DNA of 64,000 nt. Source: J095 sp964517605. GTDB lineage: Bacteria > Chloroflexota > Anaerolineae > 4572-78 > J111. The stretch lies in NCBI GenBank assembly GCA_964517605.1, contig CAZFCE010000005.1:1-64000 (forward strand), written 5' to 3'. Below, piece by piece: positions 40,958 through 49,266 of the stretch (position 1 is its first letter; each line of letters opens with the position of its first letter). A program made the position numbers and the translations under genes. Below the pieces are notes generated by a model. The model was not told the origin of the DNA. It did no database searches and was given only the letters and a program-made list of their open reading frames with translations.

Positions 40958-43641
40958 CACGGTACCCGGATTTGGCTCAATTTCAGGCTGTCGCCGGAGC
41001 CATTGGCCAGCGGCAGGCGCGAGCCATCGGCGGGGCGATACCAGCCCACCACAATTTGGTATTCGCCCGGCGACAGGGCCGGCATCGGGCGGGCATCAAC
41101 CACGGTTTCACCCGATGTCCACCATGAGGTGGGATAGTTGCCGCCGTAGGGCTGGCCATCAATTTGGCCGGCCAACTCGCCGTTGGCGTTGAGCAAATGC
41201 ACAAACACGGTAAAATCTTCGGGCGGCGCGCTGAGCGGCTGCCAGTAAAACACAATTTCGGGCGGATTGGCCTTGAGTTGGTAGCCGGCCAGCGCCAGTT
41301 GATTATCAAAATTGGCGGTGATGGCCGATTCCGGCGGCGTTACTTTTTGGGGCGTAGCGATGGTCAATTTGGCCACCACCGAATCGGTGGGTTGGGCGTC
41401 GGCAGTGCGGGCGGCAATAAACTGCGAATTGGCCGGCGCAAACAACCCGGCTTCCAGGTTGACTGCCAGCGGCGGCATCAGTTTGGCGTCAATGGGCAGC
41501 GAGTAGGTATCCACAATAATTTGCCCCGGCTGCCAGGTGGTGGTGGGCGCTTGCCCGTGGTCCGGCACGCCGTTGGCCTGGGCCAGCACCTCGGCTTTCA
41601 GGTTGGCCAGGTGCACAAACGAGACCAACTCGCGGTTGATGGGAGCCAGCGGCAGCCAGTAGAGCGTAACTTGCAGCGTTGCGCCGGGCGTAAGGCGCGG
41701 CGGCGCAAGTTCGATGGCCGCCAGCCGGGCCAGGTCGCCGTAATTTTTATCCAGGCGGATGGCGGTGGGCGGCAGCATGGCAATGGCCTGCGTCGCTTGC
41801 CGGGCGTATTTTAGCTGCCCGGAGACGGCGGTAAAACGCTCGGTGGCGTAGTCATCGTTGGGGGGGAGCAGTTTGGCGGCGGCGGCAAAGGCGGTTTCGG
41901 CTTGCGGCAGGCGGTTGCGGGTAAGCTGAAGCTGGGCCAGGCTAATCTGGTTTTTAAAATTTTCGTTGTCGTTCAGGCCCGCCGCCAGCCCCAGTTCCAG
42001 CGCCGCCGCCAGATTATCGCCCAGCGTGGGCTGCGTGGCTACCAACCACCAGCCGGCCTGGTCGTACCGGGGATTGCCGGCCAGCCAAAAATTTTCCGGC
42101 GAAATTTTGTCGCGGATGGCGTTGATTTGCCACGGCAACAGGTGCGGCATTACCACCCACACTCGGCCCGGCTGTTCCAGTTCGGCCCGTTTTTTTTGCA
42201 GGTTGGCGGGGGTGATCAAATCGGCAAACTCTTGCGCCTCGGTGTTGGTGCGGGTGGCCACGTCAAAGGCGCAGGCTGTTTTGGAGCGCTGGCCGCACAC
42301 CATCACATCGTTGGGCTGCTTATTTTGGGCGATGTACGCGCCAATGGCGACCCAGTGCTCATTGGCGGTGGCGGTGTAAAACGCGCCCAGCCAGGCCAGA
42401 TTGAGCGTCATCAATAAGCCGATGCCTAGCCAGCTAACGCTCCTTGCCGGCCAACGCAGCGCCCGGCGATGCGGCGTTACTCTGGTCGCCAGCCAGTCGG
42501 CCAGGTTGGGCCAGCCCAACGCCGTAATCAGCAAAAACGGCGGGTAAATAAACGAGATGAACCGGCCCCTAAAATACGCGCCCGGTAAAATAAAGTTGCC
42601 GATAAATTGCACAATAAACGGCAGTACAAGCCAACTAACAAAAAACAGCAGCCGCCAACGCAATTTGCGCCAGCCAAAAATCAGTCCCACGCCAAACGAC
42701 AGTAGCGCCAGGTTGTAGCCAAAGCTGTTTTCGGCCAGCGCGGCAATGTCATCAAACGGGCTGTAGTGGTAGTCGGGGTCGCCCAGCCGCAGCCGGGTGG
42801 CGTCATCGGCCAGGCTAAAGGGGCGGATGGCATCTTTTACGGGCAGGTAAAGTTGCTCAAACAGGTTTTGCGCGGCGGCGTGGCGCTCGTCGGACTCGCT
42901 GAAGATGTTGCTTTGCCCGGCCACGGCGGTGGTATCGCGCCACATGGGCAGGTACAGGCCCAGCGCCACCAGATAAGCGGCGGCCCCGCTCGCCGCCAGC
43001 GGCAGCAATGTTTTAACCAGCGAGCGCCAACCGGGGCGGTGTTTTTCCAGCAGCAGGGCCATCGCCAGCAGGCCCAGCACGCCCACGGCCATTGCGCCGT
43101 ACAGGTGGGCGTAAATATTCAAAACTGAAACCACGGCAAAGCCCAGCCAAAAGCGTTTTTGCCCGGTTTGCACGGCCCGGTAGATAAAAAAGAAGCCCAG
43201 CAAGGTAAACGTAACCATGCCAATATAACTGCGCGCCCGCTGCGATAGCAGCACGTGATAAGCCGAAACGGTAATCAACAGGCCGGCTACCAGCGCCTCG
43301 CGGCGGCCCAGCCAATCGCGTGCCACCCGTAGCGTTACCGCCACGGCCAGCACGCCCATCACCACCGAGTGCCAGCGCAGCGTAAACAGCGACTCAACTC
43401 CGATGGCCGACATTGCGTAGCCCAGCACCGAGTTGAGCGGGTGGTTGTTGAGCGCCTTGTTCTGGGTGAGAACCGATACCAGCCCGTTGCGGATAAACCA
43501 CATAATATTGGTCATTTCCGCTTTTTCAACGGCCACATCGTTAAGCTGGTACACCCGCATTACAAAACCGAGCAACACCAGCCCCAGGGCGGCCAGTTGC
43601 CACCGCATCTGTTTGTTATGTGGATTTGGCAATGCGTTCAT
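40957..43641 (-). CDS. GT39-like membrane protein with altered Asp-Glu motif and two beta modules
   Basis: 894 residues, about 10-11 membrane segments. It aligns best with the protein at 52362-54566 (shared SxxAYxxxxSQRARSY / SPYAIFFAQNYRGY region), but where that protein has DNDES this one has EKAEM, so the catalytic Asp appears replaced by Ala. The core is followed by a short TPR-like stretch (about 545-615, LPQAETAFAAAAKLLPP), a divergent beta module (625-775) and a typical one (776-894: LALAGYQL, IVFYWQPL, VFVHLLNANG, PTSWWTSGE, PGEYQIVVGWYRP). It overlaps the next gene by one to four bases and starts 7 bases after the gene upstream. It may be inactive, or may use another acid as the base. 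Confidence 0.82.
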   Translation of the reverse strand: MNALPNPHNKQMRWQLAALGLVLLGFVMRVYQLNDVAVEKAEMTNIMWFIRNGLVSVLTQNKALNNHPLNSVLGYAMSAIGVESLFTLRWHSVVMGVLAVAVTLRVARDWLGRREALVAGLLITVSAYHVLLSQRARSYIGMVTFTLLGFFFIYRAVQTGQKRFWLGFAVVSVLNIYAHLYGAMAVGVLGLLAMALLLEKHRPGWRSLVKTLLPLAASGAAAYLVALGLYLPMWRDTTAVAGQSNIFSESDERHAAAQNLFEQLYLPVKDAIRPFSLADDATRLRLGDPDYHYSPFDDIAALAENSFGYNLALLSFGVGLIFGWRKLRWRLLFFVSWLVLPFIVQFIGNFILPGAYFRGRFISFIYPPFLLITALGWPNLADWLATRVTPHRRALRWPARSVSWLGIGLLMTLNLAWLGAFYTATANEHWVAIGAYIAQNKQPNDVMVCGQRSKTACAFDVATRTNTEAQEFADLITPANLQKKRAELEQPGRVWVVMPHLLPWQINAIRDKISPENFWLAGNPRYDQAGWWLVATQPTLGDNLAAALELGLAAGLNDNENFKNQISLAQLQLTRNRLPQAETAFAAAAKLLPPNDDYATERFTAVSGQLKYARQATQAIAMLPPTAIRLDKNYGDLARLAAIELAPPRLTPGATLQVTLYWLPLAPINRELVSFVHLANLKAEVLAQANGVPDHGQAPTTTWQPGQIIVDTYSLPIDAKLMPPLAVNLEAGLFAPANSQFIAARTADAQPTDSVVAKLTIATPQKVTPPESAITANFDNQLALAGYQLKANPPEIVFYWQPLSAPPEDFTVFVHLLNANGELAGQIDGQPYGGNYPTSWWTSGETVVDARPMPALSPGEYQIVVGWYRPADGSRLPLANGSGDSLKLSQIRVP

Positions 43642-43648
43642 AGGCAGG

Positions 43649-46591
43649 TTACGGAGCCGGTTGATTAACCGTTAACGTGTACAGCGGGATAAAATCGCCC
43701 GCCGGTTGGCCGGTAGCATTCACCACCGGCAGGCGTTGGCCGGTGGCCGGGTTGTACAGCCCGGCAATCAGCCGGTAATCGCCATTGGCCGCGGTAAGAA
43801 AATCAATAAGATGCCGATCCGGCACAACTTCGCCGGTTTCCCAGGCGGTGGTGGGCAACAAGCCGTCGGCGGGCAGGCCATCGTGCTGACCCACCACGGT
43901 TCCATCCGGGCCAAGCATTTGCACAAACACGGTGTACGTGGTGGAAATGGGCTGCTGCGCCTGCCAGAACAGGTTCAGCGTAAACCGCGCCCCGCCGGTA
44001 ATGGGCGCTTGCTCAAGATTGTAGCCCAGCAGCGAGATGCCATCACCCAGCCGGGTGTTGACCGGGTTTTCCAGCGGCGGCGCTTCAAACCGGCGCAGCC
44101 GATCCGCCACCTCAACCTGGCCCAATTTTACCGGCGCTGTTTCATGGCCGGTAGCGTTGTTCAATAACGATACCGTGAGCGTTTGCCGCCCCGGTTGCAC
44201 CGGTTGAACCGGATTGGCCTGCTTTAAATCCAGCAGCCAGGGGTCACGGATGATCTGGCCGGGCTGCCAGCCGGTAGCGGGTTGCCCGCCCCGCGCCGGG
44301 CGACCCTGCCAGCGGGCCGTTTCGCGCCCGGCGGCATCCAGCAGGCGGAGGTTGACGGTGTAATCGGTTGTGACCGGGCCGTTGGCCTGCCAGAACAGCG
44401 TGAGCGGCTGCGGCGTTTGCGGCGTGAGTACCTGCGCCGGAAGCGCCTCCGCGCCGAGCAAGGTCATTTCCCCCAACGGTTGGTTAATTGGCGCGCCCAC
44501 CGGCGGCGTTGGTTGGCTGGCGGGCGGCTCAACCACCAGTTGGCTGGCTTCGGCGGGCAATTTAAACGCGCCGATGTCGGGTTGGTTGGGCGCGGCAATG
44601 CCCATTTTTATAAAATAAAGGCCGGGCGGCGTGCCGGGCGGAATTTCCAGCGCGGCCTCGCCTTCGACAATGGTGCGCGGCTGGTAGGCGGTTGCCGCAA
44701 AATCGGGGAGCGGCGGCGCGGCGGTTTCGGCCCACACAAAACCGGCGGCGTCGGTTAGCCGCACAAAAATATAGGCCGGTGGCTGGTAGCCGTGGTTTTG
44801 CCAGAATAGTTTTAACTTCAGCGGCTGGCCCACGGCGGCGGTTTTTCCGCTTAAATTGTAGCCCAGCAGTTCGGCCTGCCCATCGAGCATGCTGCCGGCG
44901 TAAAACTGGGCGGCGGGGCCGGGGTACACCCACGCCCAAATGTAGCCCTGGTATGCGTCAACAATTTCGGGCGGCTGGCGGCGCAGGTAATCCATTAAAT
45001 GGGCGTCCATCTTTTGGGTTTGAAAATGATACTGGCGTACCAGCACGTGATTGGCGGTAATCCACGGCGAGCCGTTGGTGAGCCGCTCCACGTTGCCGGC
45101 AAAGGCCGGGGCGTAATCGCGCCCGGTGAGCAGCGCCAGCGTTTCCTGGGGAGCGGTGGCTCGCCGGTTAAGCTGCACCACCGCCGCCGAATCTACGCCG
45201 CCTTCGGCCATCATCACATTCATAGCCACCGGGCCGCCGCCCAGCAGCGGACTCCAGTAGGTGTAGTAAAAGGGGTGGGTTGACAGCACATGCCCCAGTT
45301 CCAGCGCCAAAACCAGCGCCAGCGCGTATCCGGCCCAGCGCCCGTTGGCCAAAAATGGCGGCAATTTGGAGCCGGGCCACCGGCGCGCCGCCCAATTTAC
45401 CAGCCACCACAACCCGGCGGCGGCCATCAACATGGCTGCCGGAAAAACGGGCATCAGGTAGCGGTCGCGTTTGAGGCCGCCATAGGTGAGCACCAGCCCG
45501 TAAATCAGGCTATAAACTCCCAGCGCCAGCAGCGTTAGCCGGGCCACGGCGGGCATGCCCCACAGTTGGTCAAGGTTGGGCCGCTGCCGCCGGAGGAGTT
45601 GCCAGCCGCCGGTCAGCGCCAGTCCGATGATTACGGCCACGCCCAACACCACCACCGGGTTGGCCCGAAATAAAAAGGCATTCGGGTAAAACAGCCAAAT
45701 TTGCTCATCAGTGGTGAGCTGGCCCCAAAAAAAGTTGAGCCGGCCATCCAGCGAGCCTTCGGCGTAGCCGCGCATAAATTCCCACACTTGCAGCGGAGCC
45801 ACCCACAGCGCCGGCCACAACGCCCAAAACGTAAACGCCGTTAGCGCGCCGCCAACGGCCAAAGTGATGCCGCTACGCCGCAACCGGCTGGGCCACGGTG
45901 TTTCCGTTTGACATAGCGCATACGCCAACACCGCCAGTCCCATAAAACCGGCCAGCGGCAGGGCGGTCATTTTAGTGAGCAGGGCCAGCCCAAAAGCCAC
46001 TCCGGCCAGAATCAGGCGGGGCAGCCGGGGTTGGCGCAGGTAATTTAACAGGGACAGGCCGCTCAACAGCATCAGGCCGCTGAGCAAAGCATCACCGCGC
46101 ATAGTGCGGGCATCGGCCAGCAAAAACGGGCAAAAGGCCATCAACACCGCGCCCAGCAGGGCCACGGGCTGGCCGAGCAGCCGGCGGGCCTGCAAGTAGA
46201 TGAGCAAAATTACCAGCGCGTTGGCCACGCCCATCACCACCCGGCGGTCAGCCATCTGGTTAAAAATAAAGGGCTGATCGAGCGCCGCCAGCCGCCACAT
46301 CTCGGCGGGTGAACTGCCGGTTAGCCAGCGCAACGCCGCTTCGAGGCCGATGCCGAGGGTGTGCACCCACGTAACGGTGATGGACGGGTAGCCAATGCCA
46401 ATCATGGTGCCGCGCCAGTCGCCTTTAAGCAGGGCGTTGGCAAAATCATTGGTCCACTGCCAGTAGAGCGGCTCATCGTTAACAATAAAGGTACCGCCCA
46501 GCGTGGTAATGCGCGGCAGCAGCGCCAGCAAAAATACCAGCGCGGCCAGCCAGAAAGATTGACGGGTGAAGATGTTTTGTAGTTTAGCCAT
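43649..46591 (-). CDS. GT39/PMT-type glycosyltransferase with three C-terminal beta modules
   Basis: 980 residues. First loop IVNDEPLYWQWTNDF has the Asp-Glu motif and GYPSITVTWVHTLG is typical of this subgroup. LKRDRYLMPVFPAAMLMAAAG and HPFYYTYWSPLLGGG close the membrane core. Three modules follow: 566-701 (AELLGYNLSG, LKLFWQNHG, PPGLYFIKMGI), 702-845 (LTLFWQANG, ATGWQPGQIIRD) and 846-980 (ISLLGYNLEQ, LNLFWQAQQ, PTTAWETGEVVPDRH, YRLIAGLYNPATGQRLP). All modules should lie outside the cytoplasmic membrane on the side where lipid-linked sugar is used; they may bind glycan or acceptor. Layout matches the proteins at 49267 and 57511. Confidence 0.87.
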   Translation of the reverse strand: MAKLQNIFTRQSFWLAALVFLLALLPRITTLGGTFIVNDEPLYWQWTNDFANALLKGDWRGTMIGIGYPSITVTWVHTLGIGLEAALRWLTGSSPAEMWRLAALDQPFIFNQMADRRVVMGVANALVILLIYLQARRLLGQPVALLGAVLMAFCPFLLADARTMRGDALLSGLMLLSGLSLLNYLRQPRLPRLILAGVAFGLALLTKMTALPLAGFMGLAVLAYALCQTETPWPSRLRRSGITLAVGGALTAFTFWALWPALWVAPLQVWEFMRGYAEGSLDGRLNFFWGQLTTDEQIWLFYPNAFLFRANPVVVLGVAVIIGLALTGGWQLLRRQRPNLDQLWGMPAVARLTLLALGVYSLIYGLVLTYGGLKRDRYLMPVFPAAMLMAAAGLWWLVNWAARRWPGSKLPPFLANGRWAGYALALVLALELGHVLSTHPFYYTYWSPLLGGGPVAMNVMMAEGGVDSAAVVQLNRRATAPQETLALLTGRDYAPAFAGNVERLTNGSPWITANHVLVRQYHFQTQKMDAHLMDYLRRQPPEIVDAYQGYIWAWVYPGPAAQFYAGSMLDGQAELLGYNLSGKTAAVGQPLKLKLFWQNHGYQPPAYIFVRLTDAAGFVWAETAAPPLPDFAATAYQPRTIVEGEAALEIPPGTPPGLYFIKMGIAAPNQPDIGAFKLPAEASQLVVEPPASQPTPPVGAPINQPLGEMTLLGAEALPAQVLTPQTPQPLTLFWQANGPVTTDYTVNLRLLDAAGRETARWQGRPARGGQPATGWQPGQIIRDPWLLDLKQANPVQPVQPGRQTLTVSLLNNATGHETAPVKLGQVEVADRLRRFEAPPLENPVNTRLGDGISLLGYNLEQAPITGGARFTLNLFWQAQQPISTTYTVFVQMLGPDGTVVGQHDGLPADGLLPTTAWETGEVVPDRHLIDFLTAANGDYRLIAGLYNPATGQRLPVVNATGQPAGDFIPLYTLTVNQPAP

Positions 46592-46622
46592 CGGTTTGTT
46601 TTAATCTTGCCATCCGATTATT

Positions 46623-49229
46623 TCAGGGAATCTGGATGTTTTGCAGCGTTATCGGGCCGGATTGAGCGGGCTGGCCGGTGGCTGCATCAATCAACGCCAG
46701 TGCCAGTTGATAGTTGCCCGGCGGCAAAGCCGGAATCGGCAGCGTATGGGTATCAATTAACCACTCACCCTGCCGCCAAGTAGATGTAGGCCGGGTTTGG
46801 TTAACCGGCACTCCGCTGTAATTGATAACCGGCTGCCCGGTGGCGGCCAAAAGCCGGAGCGAAACCAGATAATCGCCGGGAACATTGGCGGTGGCGGTCC
46901 AGTGCAGGGTAACGTGGGCCAAAAATTGACCGGCCTCGGTGTTGATGGACAGGTTGTAACCGGCCAGCGTAATGGCCGGCGTAACCGGCGTATTGAGCAG
47001 ATTTAACGGGCGAGTCGGCTCAAACCGGCGCGGGTAGGTTGTCACCGCCCAGGTTGGCGGAGTGGCGCTATTCGGCGCGGCCACCGGCGTTGCGGCCTCC
47101 GCCGGGAGCGTGACCGGGGCAAAGATACCGCTGGTGGGCTGTCCGGCGGCGGTGACGGGCAGGTTGAACAGCTCGGATACGGCTACCTCCAGCCACACTT
47201 GCTGCCCGGCGGCGGCATTCGGAGCCAGGGTGAAATCATCTTTAAAAAAGTGGCCGGGCGGCAGGTAATAGGCTGGAAAAGGCAGGCTAACGGTGGTGGT
47301 GGCCAAAAAATTACCGTTGGCGTCGAAGGCGCGGACGACTGGCGTGAAATCAATCCTCGATTTTTCGCCGTCCAGTTTTTCCCAATAAAGTTCGCCGTGG
47401 ATGGCGTTGGGGCCGGCCTGCAAAATTTTGTACCCAATAAGCCGAGCCTGCCCCGGAAAAGCGAGGTTGGGCGCGGGCCAAAATTGAACGGCGGCCAATT
47501 GCGTAGCGGTGCCCAAAAATTGCCGGGTCGCCGCCGGAGCGTCGTCTTCTTTCCATAATTGAGCGGCCAGTTGTAAATCGGCTATGGCTTGTTCCGGCTG
47601 GCCAATTTGCTGGTGGTAGATGGCGCGGGTGGCCAGCCCGGCTTTGCCGGACACTTCTTTGACTTCGTGCGTAACCACCGGCACGGTTGAGCGTTCAAAA
47701 AAGCCGGTGGCAGCCAACGCGGCGCGGGCCTGTTGGCCGCGCCAGCCGGCCACGCCCACAAACAGCACCACCGCCAGCCCTACCGCCACAACTCCGAGGC
47801 CGGTATTCCGGCCAACCGGCCGGCTGGTTGCGCCTCCGGCCCACTGGTAGGTTAACCGGCTAATGAGCAGCAGCAATACCAGCAGCAGCGGCAAAGTGAT
47901 GGCCGGTACCAGCAGCCAGGGGCGGTTTAGCAGCAACAAGGGTAACAGGTTAAAAGTGTTGGCAAAAGCAGGCAGTTGGCCCTGGCTTAACTGGGCGGCG
48001 GAGTAAACCACGGACTCGCTGGTAAAACCCACCCCGTTGAGGTGCTGTAAATACAGCCCCACCGTCCACAGCCCGCCCAGGCCAACCGGCAGCAACGCCC
48101 ACTTTTTGAGTTTTTGGATAAATGCGGTTAATCCCAGCACAAAAAAGGGATAAATCACCATAAAATAGCGATTGCCAAATGAAGTGCCGGACCACCAGCC
48201 CGAATGGGCGCTGATAATGTACGCCAGCGCCAGCCCGGTGAGCGCCAGCCCGGCGGCGGCCCAACGGTTGATTTGGCTCCACCACCACAGCCCCGGCAGC
48301 ACCAAAAGCAGAATCGGCGCGTAAAAAAACAGGCCGTGGTAGGTAGAAAACAGCACTTCTAAAAAATAGGGGTCTGACCAAAACATTTGGCCGGCGTAGG
48401 GGCTGGAAAACGGCCCGCCAAATAAAAACCACCACACCAGCATTTGGGGCGCAAAACCAATCAGCCCGCCGCCGGCAACGGCCAGCCCGTTCAGAATTGG
48501 CTGCCGCCACCGGCGCGTGGCCATCAATTCGCGGAGCAGGTCAATACCGGGCAACAAGAAAAAGGCGATGCTGTAGCTGGCCCCCAGCATTGTCCAGCCA
48601 ATCACCACGCCAATGGCCGCGTAATGGAGGGGCGTTCGCGGCGAGGTGGTGGGCTGGGCCGGAAACCACAAAAACAGCAATAACGCCGACAGGAACAGCA
48701 GCGACGGATGGACGCTCATGGGATAAATCATCATATAAAAGAGCACCGGCGTGCCCAACAGGGTGGCCGCCAGCGCCACCGCGATAGCGCCCGGAGCGAA
48801 AACGCGGCGCAGCGCGGCAAAAACCAGAATGCCGCCCAAAATGGGGTAAAGCCAACTGGAAAAATTAAGCCACACCATTTGCAGGTTGTTATCGGCGGGA
48901 TAGGGTTTGTTATCCGCGGGCGGCAAAAACAGGGCTGCCGCGCCGTAAAATGGCAGCCACAACAGCGGCGCGCCAATATTTACCCGCTCAAAAACAAAGC
49001 CGGTGGGCGTGAGTTTGTAACTGCCGCCGGTGGCCTCAAGGTCGTTGTACAGGTGTAAATCCTGATCAAATGTAAGCGAATGCACCCAGCGCAGGTATTC
49101 GCGGCCATCGGCGCCGCGCATGCTGGTGGTGAGGGTAAGCATCATGGCCAGCGCCAGCAGCAACATCACCAAATAAAAATAGCGGTGGGTTTTTAGTTCG
49201 AGGGTGACTTTGGGCCAGAAAGATTGCAT
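46623..49229 (-). CDS. GT-C-like membrane protein with two C-terminal beta modules
   Basis: 868 residues. The first loop reads MRGADGREYLRWVHSL, an Asp and Glu separated by two residues, and the core resembles membrane glycosyltransferases of the DUF2029/GT87 or GT39 type more loosely than its neighbours (FGNRYFMVIYPFFVLGL). After about 12 helices there is a helical TPR-like stretch (about 555-590, QIGQPEQAIADLQLAAQLW), then two beta modules (about 590-868): a divergent one (ARLIGYKILQ, GELYWEKLDG) and a typical one (ITLAGYNLSI, VTLHWTATAN, PTSTWRQGEWLIDTH, PPGNYQLALALID). It lies 31 bases ahead of the next downstream gene and 37 behind the upstream one. Sugar and acceptor are unknown. Confidence 0.8.
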   Translation of the reverse strand: MQSFWPKVTLELKTHRYFYLVMLLLALAMMLTLTTSMRGADGREYLRWVHSLTFDQDLHLYNDLEATGGSYKLTPTGFVFERVNIGAPLLWLPFYGAAALFLPPADNKPYPADNNLQMVWLNFSSWLYPILGGILVFAALRRVFAPGAIAVALAATLLGTPVLFYMMIYPMSVHPSLLFLSALLLFLWFPAQPTTSPRTPLHYAAIGVVIGWTMLGASYSIAFFLLPGIDLLRELMATRRWRQPILNGLAVAGGGLIGFAPQMLVWWFLFGGPFSSPYAGQMFWSDPYFLEVLFSTYHGLFFYAPILLLVLPGLWWWSQINRWAAAGLALTGLALAYIISAHSGWWSGTSFGNRYFMVIYPFFVLGLTAFIQKLKKWALLPVGLGGLWTVGLYLQHLNGVGFTSESVVYSAAQLSQGQLPAFANTFNLLPLLLLNRPWLLVPAITLPLLLVLLLLISRLTYQWAGGATSRPVGRNTGLGVVAVGLAVVLFVGVAGWRGQQARAALAATGFFERSTVPVVTHEVKEVSGKAGLATRAIYHQQIGQPEQAIADLQLAAQLWKEDDAPAATRQFLGTATQLAAVQFWPAPNLAFPGQARLIGYKILQAGPNAIHGELYWEKLDGEKSRIDFTPVVRAFDANGNFLATTTVSLPFPAYYLPPGHFFKDDFTLAPNAAAGQQVWLEVAVSELFNLPVTAAGQPTSGIFAPVTLPAEAATPVAAPNSATPPTWAVTTYPRRFEPTRPLNLLNTPVTPAITLAGYNLSINTEAGQFLAHVTLHWTATANVPGDYLVSLRLLAATGQPVINYSGVPVNQTRPTSTWRQGEWLIDTHTLPIPALPPGNYQLALALIDAATGQPAQSGPITLQNIQIP

Positions 49230-49266
49230 GCGCCTGATTAAACATCCTTGTTTTGCGGGGTAACTG

